Below, one piece after another: positions 48,101-57,440 of a stretch of 64,000 bases of DNA (position 1 is its first letter; each line of letters begins with the position of its first letter). The notes beneath the pieces are model-generated. The model saw only the letters and a program-made list of their open reading frames with translations, searched no databases and was not told the DNA's origin. The DNA comes from Gymnorhina tibicen (taxonomy: Eukaryota > Chordata > Aves > Passeriformes > Artamidae), in assembly GCA_013399875.1 (NCBI GenBank), contig VXAZ01002107.1, positions 54,343-118,342 on the forward strand. Direction: 5' to 3'. The translations under genes were made by a program, and so were the position numbers.

Positions 48101-51100
48101 AACTCTTCCCTTTTCAACACAGCAGGCAAAGAACAACACAGATGGCCGTTACAGTCCTGAGAGCTCTGACACTGCTACACACAGGTCTGCCAGCCTGGAC
48201 TCTGCTGAAGACAGAACACTCACAAGAGCCACTCTCCAGAAATAAAAGGGACTAAACATCCTCACCACAAGCATGAACAGCAGAAGCATCAGGCACTTAA
48301 GAGACAGTGATGTCTCAGCGACACCTGGAGCTCTCTTCAAACATCAACAGCCAGAGATTTCCTCTCCCTGGAAGTACCCAAGGCTGGGCAGGGCTTGGAG
48401 GAACCTGGTCTCATGGAAGATGTCTGTGCCCATGGCAGGGGGTTGGAATGAAATGAGCTTTAAGGTCCCTCCCAGCCTGAACTGTTCTAGGATTCTATGG
48501 TTTAAGAAGAGTCTCTTGCCCCCACCCCTTTCCTCAGGGATCTTTTGGAAGATGTGACTTTAGATACCTCACCCTCAGAGCACCTTGCACTCTCCCAGCA
48601 CAAACCTGTGTTCAGCTGCTGTGACACAAACCAAGGGTGGAGTCACATGTTTTGCCTCTGAAATACTGCCCCAACCCAAGAACAGCCGCCACATCCTTTG
48701 AAGCTAGCAGCAATCCAAAACTGCCTTTCCAGTCACTTGCTGCTGGTTATCCCTGACGAGATCCCAGAGAGGAAAGGGAACAGGGTCTGAACTCCCCACG
48801 GAAGTCCACCCAGGACTTTTGAGCTGTGAACCTGCAGTGGAGGTCTGTGTCTCTCTAGGAGTGACCTCTCCCCAGCAGAGGCCCTAGACACACCTGCTTG
48901 GCGACTGGAGAAGGCAAAGACCATGATATCATCGAAGCTCCAGGTGTAGTCCTGGTGGGGAGGGTAGAACGTCAGCTTGGTGGAGGCCTCCTTCCTCAGG
49001 TCAATAAGGAACGTGGAATGGATCATGGGGACAGCAAAACAGCCCATCCTCTTCCATTCCCGAATCAGGGGATACTCCAAGGTCCTCTTGTAATAGCCCT
49101 GAAACCACAAAGAGGGAGGGGCTGTTGTTTCAAGAGATCCCTGTTTCAAAGCTGTTTCTTAGCAAAAGCTCACTCCCTGACCTCTCCAGCAGAGGTTCAC
49201 AAGGGCTCGGCTCTCAGCTTTTCAGTATCTTCCATTTGGAAAGGGCTCAGTCAAGTATTTAGAAACAGTCTTCATTCCAAAAGTTAAAGACTGACATTCC
49301 CCCTGCTTTTTAGGAGCTCTTGGAGATCCAAGCCTTTCCACTGCAAAATTTCCCTGCAATGGAGCTTCAAACGTCAGACTATTTTCTCCTGGCTCTTCAA
49401 AATCCTTTTTGCACTTAGACTCTCCAGCATGATCCTGGAAGCTGCTGAGCATTCATGACATCCTCCACATTCAACAGACACAAAGTCCATTTAGTATCTC
49501 AGAAAGTAGGATCTGCAAATTAATTCTATGCATGACTTTAAAAAAAACCATTTGTTGTCACTGCAGTGAAGGCAACATCCCAGTCTCCATCAGCTGCATA
49601 AGAATCCCTGCTTTCTCCATCCCAGGGCAAGCAGGTTTGACACTCACTCCTGACTCTGCTGAGGGAGGCACTTCAGTCAGCTCTTGGGTAATTCCCTGTA
49701 CCCAGGAGCTCTGCCAGCCTTCCAGCACTCTGGATGCAACACCCACAGTGTGTGGCTCATGTGGAAATAAATACACTGAATTCCTCCAGGAAGAAAATCC
49801 TAGAACACCAAATTGACATCTGGATGGTTGAATCCACAGCAGATTCCGGACTTTACAGAAACAATGAGTCACTAAAAGAAGTTAAAGCTCCATTTATGTT
49901 CCATTTTCCATGAGCATTCAGGCACTGGCTGAGCAAATGCTGGCAAAACTTCTCTGCTCTGGGCTATGCGGGGCCATGGTGTGGTGCATGTGCCTGGTTA
50001 TGGATCTGCCATCTCTCTCTGTCCTTCAGATACACTGTGACCATACTGTGAGGATGGGATATCCCAGACACAGCCATCCTGACTGCCACAGGAAGGAGCA
50101 TGTGGGAAGAGATGTGACTGGCATTCCCACCAAAGGAAGAGTTAACACGCCCACCTGTTAACAGACACCCGAGAATGCCTGCAGGTGAAGATGCTGGACA
50201 CTCATCTTTCCTCCTCCAGGGGCTCACTCTGGCTTTTTGGGGCTGTCCCCTGCTCATAAATCACATGTAGGCAAGGAGGGCTCCAACCCCCCCACGCTGC
50301 TGCCATGCTGCATCTCCCAGGGTTTGCTGTGACATAAGTGTCAGCCTGTCTGGAGCTGGGCTTGGCTCGCCATGGCTCGGTGCCGGGGGGAGGCTGTGTT
50401 TCAAGGTGTGCTCCAGTTGTTATTCCCTCCTCAAGTCCCCTGGGAGAGCAAGACACATGAAGCCCTGGGACTGAGCGCAGAAACAAGAGAAAAGGAAAAA
50501 TAAAGGGACAACTTTCCTGCTCACTCCAGCAGGACTTTTTTTTAACCAAATTTTGCAAGATGCCTTTGCTGGTTTTCCTCTCTCCTTTTCTCAGCTAGTG
50601 CTAGTGATGGTGGAAGCTTCCTACTGGAGAGGTAGGGCTGGGGCCGGTGCACATGGGCAGAGATCCACTTCAGCCTGTGGAGCAGGGCTGACATACCCCG
50701 GTGGAAAACCAGGCTGACTCACAACTTAGCCTTAAAAACTTAAAGCACAATCAATACCTTTGCTATGAAGTTTATATCTCCATTTTCAAACAAAGTGAAC
50801 AAACCCAAGTGAAACAAGTAAACACACCTCACCACACCCCTTTTCTTATCTCTGTATTTACTTCCCAAGAATTTGGAAAATTCACGACCTTTTCCTGCTA
50901 TTTTTTATCCAGTTACTTAGTCTGAACTGTGGAATTCCTTGCCAGAAGATGGTGTGGGTGCCAAAAAATAGATTCAGACAGGGATTTCTGTAGAATAAAA
51001 AAAATCACTGAAGAGTTTTAAAGACAAATATATTCCTCAAAAACCCAGAAGGGGATTGCCAGAGGATAGAAAAGTATTTTGGGGAAGTAACACTCACTTT

Positions 51101-54100
51101 TTTGCCCTATCCTTATACTATTCCCCAGACATCTGCAGATGAACCTGTGCTCTGACCCAATGCAGTTGTTAACGTGGGTTAGAAGTAACATGAAAAGGTA
51201 ACATTGAAAAGGTAACATGAAACTTTAATTTTTACGCTCAGCACCAGTACCTGTTGCATGCATACTTCAGCACACATACTCCCTACAAGGCAAAGGATGT
51301 TGCCCCACTTCAAAAATCTTGTTCATAGATGAGAAAGATAACTTAGACACAATGGAGAGCTGTGGAAAGAAAAGCAAATTCCTCTTGGATTAGCATCACT
51401 ACACAGAAAAACTGGCCTAAAATTATGCACCAAGGGTTTTAAGGCCATTACAGAAACATGGAACCACCTTAAAAGCATTCTGATCTGTTTATCAGTATTT
51501 TTTGTGTGGTTAGTGGGATTGCATCCTGTGTTAACACCACCTCAGAGCTACGGCAGCAGGTGGGAAAGCCCACAGAACAGGAAGGATGCTTGCTGCTCCA
51601 GAGACAGAGGCAGGAGCCCCTGGAGGACACCACTCACACAGCCCCCCAGCACCCTCCACGAGGTCACCTGCCTGGGGAGTGATGCCACACCAGAAGTTGG
51701 AGTAAAGGGAGCGGGACTCAAGCATCGGTGCCACCAGTGTCTTGTTTTCTGCTATCAGCAGGTTCAGGGTCTGGGGGTTGGTCAGTAAATTATCTGCATC
51801 AATAAACTGGAGAACGAAGAGGAAAAAAAATTTGTTAATATATGAAACAGTATGATTCCCCTAATGCTTTCTTGGGAATGAGGTAGCCAGAGGCACATGA
51901 CCAGCCCTGGCAGTGCCTGTCGCTTGTGCTGCCACTGCTAGGGCACCTCCGGCTCCTCACAATGAGAAAAGACCTTGAGGGGCTGGAGCATGTCCAAGGA
52001 AGGGAATGGAGCTGGGGAAGGGGCTGGAGCACCAGGAGCAGCTGAGGGAGCTGGAGGGGCTCAGTCTGGAGAAAAGGAGGCTCAGGGGGACCTTCTGGCT
52101 CTGCACAACTCCCTGACAGGAGGGGGCAGCCAGGGGGGTTCAGGCTCTGCACCATGGGAAGTTTAAATTGGATATTAAGAAAAATGTCTTCTAAAAGAGT
52201 GGCCAGGCATTGAAATAGGCTGTCCGGGGCAGGAGTGGAGTCACCATCCCTGTGAAGTGTTCAAAAAGTGTGTGCATCTAGTACTTGGGAATGTGCCTAA
52301 AACCCCAACAATGGTGAACATGGCAGGTCAACAATTGGATTCAGAGATCTCAGGTCTTTTCCAGTCTTAACAATTTTATGATTCCATGAGGTTGGCAAAA
52401 AACCACCCTAAAAGCAGTGAGCTGGTGGGTTTGACTCCATAGGGCACAGGGCTGCTACAGGGAAACCTGTGGGCAGCTGCCCCTGGGCACAGCAATGAGA
52501 TGGTCAGAGAGCTTCCCTGACTCCACACAACCTCATGCCAGCACAGGGACCAGGGAGCTGCAAGGGAAAATAACATCACTGAAAATTCAGGACGAGTTCA
52601 TTCTGTGAAGGGCATCAAGAACAACTCCTAAACTGCCCTCACACCTCACCTTGCTTGGAAGCTTTGGGAACACCCTCCCTCACAGTGACCAAGGCAGCAT
52701 CTTCCCACAACTGCTCTGCACAACTATTTCCCTTACATTTCACCAGGTGGGGGTTCAGTCTGGGGGACCCTTGCAGGTACCTCCCACCAATAGGACTGTG
52801 TTCAATCCTGATGCCTGTGGAGAAAGCTCTGAGCTTACCCAAGGACCCACCTCCCTCACTGCAAAGACTCTGGCTCACCAGACCAAGAAATAACCCATGA
52901 CATCTCAATTTGTCTTTAGATGGAGAGAAAAATTTTTTGACAGCCCCGAGTATCCAAGTGAGCACCTGGAAAGCTTTTGCCTGAGGCCAGCTAATAAATC
53001 AAACTTTGTATTTACCAGGATATAGTCTGACCACTTCTCCCGGGCAGCACGCAGGGCAGCCTGTCGCAGCTTCATCACATGAGTGAATCGGGAGCTTGGC
53101 CAATGTTTTGGCCCAATTTCTTCTGGGTAAGACCTAGAAAAGGAAAAAAAAAAGTGACTGTAATCCATGTCTGGGCTTTATTACACCAGAAAAAAGAAAA
53201 AAAGAAAAAAAAGGAGAAAGGAGAAAGGAGAGAGAAAAGATAAAAGAAAAAAGAGAAAAGAGTTCCCTTGCTGTCTTCATTACGAAAGCAAAACAGCACT
53301 AGAGTCACCTCAGGCAACTCAGGAGAGGTTTTGAGGGAGATTAATTCCAAGTTTTGTGCTGGCATGAGCACAGAGGGCATCAGAGAACAAGCAGTGCCAC
53401 AGTTTTCTGACAACCCAGCAAAGCAGCACCATCCAACCCAGGAGCTGCTGTGGCAGCAGAGAGGGGACCCCTCCAAACTGACCTGCAGCTCACTGACCCT
53501 GCCTGACCTCAGGTACAAACTCATCTGCCCTCTGCTAGGCTGCAAATCCAGCTCACCTCGGCCCAGCAGAACCAGCAGAGCTGGGATGTGAAGATGAAGG
53601 GAGCCTGGCCTCCCCCGAGCTCTGGGCATTATTAGGAACTGTTAACACATCCCGGGAACAGCTCCTAAATCTCCCAACACTCGGCCCCACAGGCCCCAGC
53701 ACGGCAGCAAAGTCATGTGCGTGGCTCTGCCTTCAGGATCAGCTCCAAAAGCAAAGGCTTTTTAACAAAGATGGAAGGGAACTCAGGGGCAGATGCCAAT
53801 GAGGAATAAAAATCCAGGAATTTGAAACAGTGCCAGCATAAGTCAGGGAAGGAGCTAAGAATTTCAAAAGCTTTTTGCAGAACTTAAAAAGCGCCAAGTT
53901 TGGCAGGATGAAGAAAATTCAATTCAAATGAACGGATTAAAAATGTCAATAAACCAGCATTCCCTGGGGGTTTGTACCACAAACTCCCCATCACTGCTGT
54001 GAGGAACTCGAATATAAAAGCAAGCCTAAAAGGAGGGGAAACGGATGTAATTTTCCATGATGGAAGAAATTGAAAACAGAACAAACCCAGGAACAGCTGA

Positions 54101-54733
54101 TCTTAAAAATAAATAAAAATTAAAGTGATAAAAACCCAACACACCATATTTCAAAGGAATGGTCCTGTAAGTCATGCAAAGGCATAATATACGGAATTAA
54201 ATCTAGTTCTCTGGCTCAGTACTTACTGAATATTTGATGTCTCAGAGCTTTCATAGATGCTATGGAATGGGCTATAATTTCTCTGCTTCCTTGTAACTAA
54301 AGAATGATAGTTTTAATTCCCTGTAGCTCTTGATGTAATTTGTTTACCATGCAAAGAGAGCAGCTACAGATGCTAAATAACTGAATGGAAAATACTTTCT
54401 TCCACAAAATTCTGCATGAGGTGCTCCACTGAAGTCAGAGATCTTTCTACAGAGAATGATCTTACCTTATCTTCTCTTACCTTTTTCCATAAGAACACAA
54501 TTTTAACGGGACAGACCCCAGAAAGCAAATAACGGTTGGACATTTAGTACAACTCCCGGTTTGGAAAGAGAAAATCTTGGGAATTTGGGCTGTGCAACCA
54601 AGAGCCCCTCCCAGGTACTCACGGGGGTTCCTCCATGGGCCTCCACTCCACATCGTGGTACAGGTGCTGCACATTCTTCAGCCACTCCCTGAGGATTGCT
54701 GTGGTGTTGTCAATGTTGTGGTCAGTGGCTGCC
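38919..54733 (-). CDS. COLGALT2: COLGALT2, procollagen galactosyltransferase 2 (exons 2-12; exon 1 not in window)
   Basis: ER-lumenal enzyme that transfers galactose from UDP-Gal to hydroxylysine of collagens (GT25 family). Exons in transcription order: 54623-54733, 53016-53133, 51672-51806, 48894-49098, 44557-44676, 44018-44094, 42523-42629, 41239-41371, 40265-40392, 39579-39785, 38919-39195. Phases agree throughout and give 538 complete residues. In visible numbering, the first glycosyltransferase domain is about 1-235 with DxD at 79-81 (FIDADN). The GT25 domain is about 256-470, opening with [17 protein letters not shown] and containing IEDDVRFE. The C-terminus is [22 protein letters not shown] and [18 protein letters not shown] fit COLGALT2 better than COLGALT1. 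All introns are GT-AG except 49099-51671, which appears GC-AG. The signal-peptide exon lies right of the window or was missed. Confidence 0.93.
39579..39785 (-). CDS. COLGALT2: COLGALT2 exon 11
   Basis: Acceptor CCCCTGAAG and donor GTAAGT. It encodes [40 protein letters not shown] and [19 protein letters not shown], the conserved acceptor side of the GT25 domain. Confidence 0.94.
40265..40392 (-). CDS. COLGALT2: COLGALT2 exon 10
   Basis: Acceptor ATGTTTCAG and donor GTAAGT. It encodes [20 protein letters not shown] and then [18 protein letters not shown]. The EDD triad is the GT25 metal/nucleotide-sugar motif. Confidence 0.94.
40737..41068 (-). mobile_element. CR1 fragment (antisense) in COLGALT2 intron
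   Basis: Plus strand reads as the reverse complement of the CR1 3' end: CACAGAATCCCAGGATGG, CCATGGGCAAGGACATCT, AGGTTGCTCCAAGCACCA, CTTCCAGGGATGGGGCAGCC. On the COLGALT2 transcript it is in sense orientation. Confidence 0.93.
41239..41371 (-). CDS. COLGALT2: COLGALT2 exon 9
   Basis: Acceptor TTTCCCAG and donor GTGAGG. It encodes [20 protein letters not shown] and then [16 protein letters not shown], a GT25 signature. One potential N-glycosylation site is present (NTS). Confidence 0.93.
41815..42150 (-). mobile_element. CR1 fragment, diverged
   Basis: GAATCATTAAGATTGGAAAA, CCACTGCCCTGGGCAGCCTA and CTCCTTTTCTCCTGGCTGAG match the CR1 consensus pattern in reverse. It is more diverged than its neighbours. 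Confidence 0.88.
42523..42629 (-). CDS. COLGALT2: COLGALT2 exon 8, start of GT25 domain
   Basis: Acceptor TTCCATCCAG and donor GTGAGT. It encodes [20 protein letters not shown] and then [16 protein letters not shown], the canonical N-terminal strand of Glyco_transf_25. Confidence 0.94.
42630..44017 (-). other. COLGALT2: COLGALT2 intron 7
   Basis: Only a small CR1-like scrap at about 43,929-43,968 (AGAATCATGGCACGGTTTGG). Nothing else recognised. Confidence 0.6.
44018..44094 (-). CDS. COLGALT2: COLGALT2 exon 7
   Basis: Acceptor TCTCTTTCAG and donor GTAAGG. It encodes [20 protein letters not shown] and then MGFDE, the linker between the two glycosyltransferase domains. Confidence 0.9.
44557..44676 (-). 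CDS. COLGALT2: COLGALT2 exon 6
   Basis: Acceptor GATCCCCAG and donor GTGAGT. It encodes [20 protein letters not shown] and then [14 protein letters not shown]. Confidence 0.93.
44925..45173 (+). mobile_element. CR1 3'-end fragment
   Basis: Contains GGTCAAGGGGGAATGGCTTC, ATTGGATATTGGGAAGAAAT and GATCTTTAAGGTCCCTTCCA, and ends with CCCATTCTGTTCTTTA. Confidence 0.93.
46436..46812 (-). mobile_element. CR1 3'-end fragment (antisense to window)
   Basis: CATGGAATCATGGAATGG, TTGGAAGGGACCTTAAAGCC, TTCTCTGGGCACCCTGTGCC and TCACCTGAGCCTCCTTTTCT, in reverse CR1 order. Confidence 0.93.
48357..48505 (+). mobile_element. CR1 3'-end fragment
   Basis: TTTCCTCTCCCTGGAAGTAC, GCCCATGGCAGGGGGTTGGA and TTCTAGGATTCTATGGTT. 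Confidence 0.9.
48894..49098 (-). CDS. COLGALT2: COLGALT2 exon 5
   Basis: Acceptor GTGGTTTCAG and donor GTGTGT. It encodes [39 protein letters not shown] and then [18 protein letters not shown], in the first glycosyltransferase domain. Confidence 0.93.
49099..51671 (-). other. COLGALT2: COLGALT2 intron 4 (GC-AG)
   Basis: About 2.6 kb of unique-looking sequence. Donor GCAGGT at its 5' end and TTTCAG acceptor at its 3' end, read on the minus strand. No repeat recognised. Confidence 0.7.
51672..51806 (-). CDS. COLGALT2: COLGALT2 exon 4 (DxD motif; GC donor)
   Basis: Acceptor TTCTCCAG. It encodes [20 protein letters not shown] and then [17 protein letters not shown] is the metal-binding DxD. 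The phase-correct end is CCCCAG followed by GCAGGT, so the donor is GC. Using the nearby GTGACC instead would shift the frame of exon 5. Confidence 0.92.
51807..53015 (-). other. COLGALT2: COLGALT2 intron 3
   Basis: Contains one CR1 fragment (listed separately). Nothing else recognised. Confidence 0.65.
51964..52389 (+). mobile_element. CR1 fragment, 3' end, with a simplified 5' part
   Basis: AAGACCTTGAGGGGCTGGAG through GGAGAAAAGGAGGCTCAGGG, then CAATTTTATGATTCCATGAG. It is diverged and contains internal deletions. Confidence 0.88.
53016..53133 (-). CDS. COLGALT2: COLGALT2 exon 3
   Basis: Acceptor TTTTCTAG and donor GTAAAT. It encodes [20 protein letters not shown] and then [19 protein letters not shown]. 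Confidence 0.93.
53134..54622 (-). other. COLGALT2: COLGALT2 intron 2
   Basis: Apart from the polypyrimidine tract, nothing recognised. Confidence 0.6.
53190..53265 (-). repeat. Long polypyrimidine tract upstream of COLGALT2 exon 3
   Basis: An almost pure A/G run on the plus strand, so C/T in the COLGALT2 pre-mRNA. It lies 55-130 bases 5' of the exon 3 acceptor. Confidence 0.85.
54623..54733 (-). CDS. COLGALT2: COLGALT2 exon 2
   Basis: Acceptor CTTTGCCAG and donor GTGAGT. It encodes [20 protein letters not shown] and then [16 protein letters not shown]. It has one N-glycosylation sequon (DNTT). It begins with the last base of a split codon from exon 1, which was not found in 54,734-64,000. 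Confidence 0.92.
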
Positions 54734-57098
54734 CTGGCAAAGCAAGAGCAAAGGGAGCACGTTAGCGCTGGGTTTGTGCCTTTGCTTTACCATGGAGTGA
54801 GAGCGAGTGCTCTGTCCAGTCCAGCCGCCGGAAAAGACAAGACACGCAGTCGGGGTTTAACCCCAGCTGGCAACTGCGTACCACCTCTGTGGGATGGGGA
54901 AGGGAACAAAGCCTGCAGGTTGAGATAAGAACCATTTAATAACTGAAACAAATAACTGAAATGTGTTGTTAGTGGAGGGAAGGGACACAGTGTTCGCCGA
55001 AGAATGGTTTTTTTCCCTCAGGATTGAGCTGAACAGACTGGAACAGGAGGCACAGATTCACATCCCTGAGAGCAATCCCATGGAAATGCTCCCACAGGGG
55101 CCACATGCTGCTCTCTGCCTGGGATACTCAAGCCTTCAGGTCACAGGACAAGTGAGCCAAGTCCCATCCCAGCTGCTCCTACCCAGCTGCCTTCCCTGGG
55201 ACCAGGGCTTTGCACACTCAGCATGGGGCTGTGGCAGATCCCATCACAAACTCCTGGCACTGAAAGGGCTGCTCATTTTTCCTCGCTGGAATGGGCAGAA
55301 AAGCACTTCAGCAAGCTTCACTGGGAATTTATAGTCCCTTCATATTCCTCTGGGAGTATAAGTAGCCCCACAAGGTCCAGTGCAGGCAGTAAAGACAGTG
55401 TGAAACACATCACTGAGGGGAGGTTGCTGAAAGCCCCCCTCAACTGCTACACATTTCTTGTTTCATCCTCCAGCTCCAGAGACCCAAAGGCACTTCCCAG
55501 AACATCCTCCACCTTACTTAAAGCCAGAACTCCCCATAGGCAGGGGAGGACATGCAGAAAGGAGCCACATCCCAAACCCTACGGCTACTCCAGAGCTATT
55601 TCAGGAAAATACCTCCACTCCAAGTGACCATAGGACCCTACAGATGAAAAGGGCATGAACCCTTTTCAGTTTGTGCAACAGGAACATACCATTCCCATGG
55701 GGTCTAGCCTGCTTTAAATTAACAAAGAACCAAGAATTTGGATTTTCAGTTTATTTACAATCAGAACACCACAATCACTTAAGGCCAGGAGGCTTCCTTG
55801 AATATTTATTCCTGTGTGTTGAAACAATACATAGTGAAAGTTGAGCAAGTGAAGAGAGGATGGTTCCTGTGCTCTCCTGTGACAGAAGCAAGGCTGGGCT
55901 TAGTCACAGCTTTGGGGTTTGCTTTTGACCAAGACCGTGGCTCGTGCTGCACTGTAGATCTAGTTTGCAACGATGTTCGAACTGGACTAAAACAGTCACA
56001 GTGTTGACTCGGTGTAAGTCCAACTTGCTCCATGTGTTTTATGGATGAAGCTCATCCCCTGGAGCCCATTTTTGCACACTTCCTTGGGCTCCCACAGCCA
56101 CCAAGGCATTTCACATGTCTCACTCTGCTTTCCTCCCACGTTCCAGCTGTACCGTCAGTGAACAACAGCTCCAGGATTCCTAAAACACCAGAGAACTGGG
56201 AAAATGGCTTCATGTTCATGGCCATCACTGGAGCTGCAGTGGCACCAAGGTGGCACTGGGGCCACACTGCAATTGGGCATCACACAAACGAGGCCAAGAC
56301 GATGGCAGCCACCCTGGGGAATGCCGAAGGTCATCCCACAACATCCTCTTTTCCAGGTACAGACCAGCCTTAAGGACCGTGGAGACCCTTAAAGTAAGCA
56401 CACAGCTCCCACAGAGTCAGGTCCATGTGCCTCTTTCCTTCAGCAAGCCTCATCCCATTCTTTCTAACCTCATCCCAGTCCTTCTAACCTCACATAATAT
56501 CAGTGGGGACATATGAAGGGATATGCTACAGTCTGGGCAGGGAAAGGGGAAGCTTCAGCTGCGTACATGTCAAATTAATCTCAGTTTTATGTTGGCTGCT
56601 CCCATCTCAGCCAGAAGATTCTTCTCCATTCAACTTTGTGCACACACAAGCCCAAAATGTTTTAGATGGGGAGCTGTTTGCAGGGATGTGCAATAGAAAC
56701 CCAGAGCTCTCAAATGAAATACAAATTTCCTTGACAACATGAAAATGTAGTCATTCAACCTCAGAGAAAAGGATTACCATGATGGAAAGCTGTTTCCTCA
56801 GTTGCTCAGAGCTGCTTCATGAAGCCCAAATCTCTGACTAGCAGAAGAAACCTTGAATTGCAATTGGCAGTTAGAGCAAGACCTTTGCCTCCCCAAGCAC
56901 AACAAGGGGGCTGAAGGACGCTCTTCCCATCACACCTGGAGTACTCCATCCTGCTTCTGGCAGGGCAGCAGGCCCTTGACAAAATTCACCCTGGAAGACA
57001 CCATCAGCCAACATCCTCCAGCCAGAAGTTAGACGCGCGAATGGGAGCTGAAGGGATCTCTAGATCCACATACAAGGAATCTGCTGGAAGAAAATGGC

Positions 57099-57131
57099 AT
57101 TTTCCAACCCAAACCATTCCATGATTCTATG
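57099..57131 (+). mobile_element. CR1 3'-tail scrap
   Basis: TTTCCAACCCAAACCATTCC followed by ATGATTCTATGA, the last bases of CR1. Confidence 0.75.
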
Positions 57132-57371
57132 ACTTCACTGCCCAGGCTGTCATGGTGATACAAGGAAGGTAAATTTACATCCCAATAGACCTCTTGAAGA
57201 CATGGATGAGCCAAGGCTCTGGCACAAAGGATGTACAGCTCTCTCCAGGACTGTCCACCCAGCAGCATTTCTAAGCCCAAAAGTCCTCAAAGGCAATAAA
57301 GTCTGTTCCACCCTAGATGAAACATGCCCTATGACTAGCAGTTTGGCAAACCTTTGTTTTTCCAGCTTTGA

Positions 57372-57440
57372 GCTCAAAAAACCCAACCAAAAAAAAACCC
57401 CAAACCAAACCAAACAAAAAACCCCCAAAACCCAAACAAC
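57372..57440. repeat. A/C-rich simple sequence
   Basis: Imperfect CCAAA/CAAAA repeats between a CR1 scrap and unique sequence. Confidence 0.8.

Larger units (their letters stand above)
44677..48893 (-). other. COLGALT2: COLGALT2 intron 5 with three CR1 copies
   Basis: A 4.2-kb intron containing CR1 fragments at 44,925-45,173 (+), 46,436-46,812 (-) and 48,357-48,505 (+). The rest is not recognised. Confidence 0.7.

Noticed and set aside
53075..53629. Minus-strand 184-codon frame containing a Phe/Ser run
   Set aside because: The Phe/Ser stretch is the translated polypyrimidine tract of intron 2; only 53,016-53,133 is exon.
38919..54733. Naming the glycosyltransferase COLGALT1
   Set aside because: The C-terminal third ([31 protein letters not shown]) fits COLGALT2, and the RGL1 neighbour agrees.
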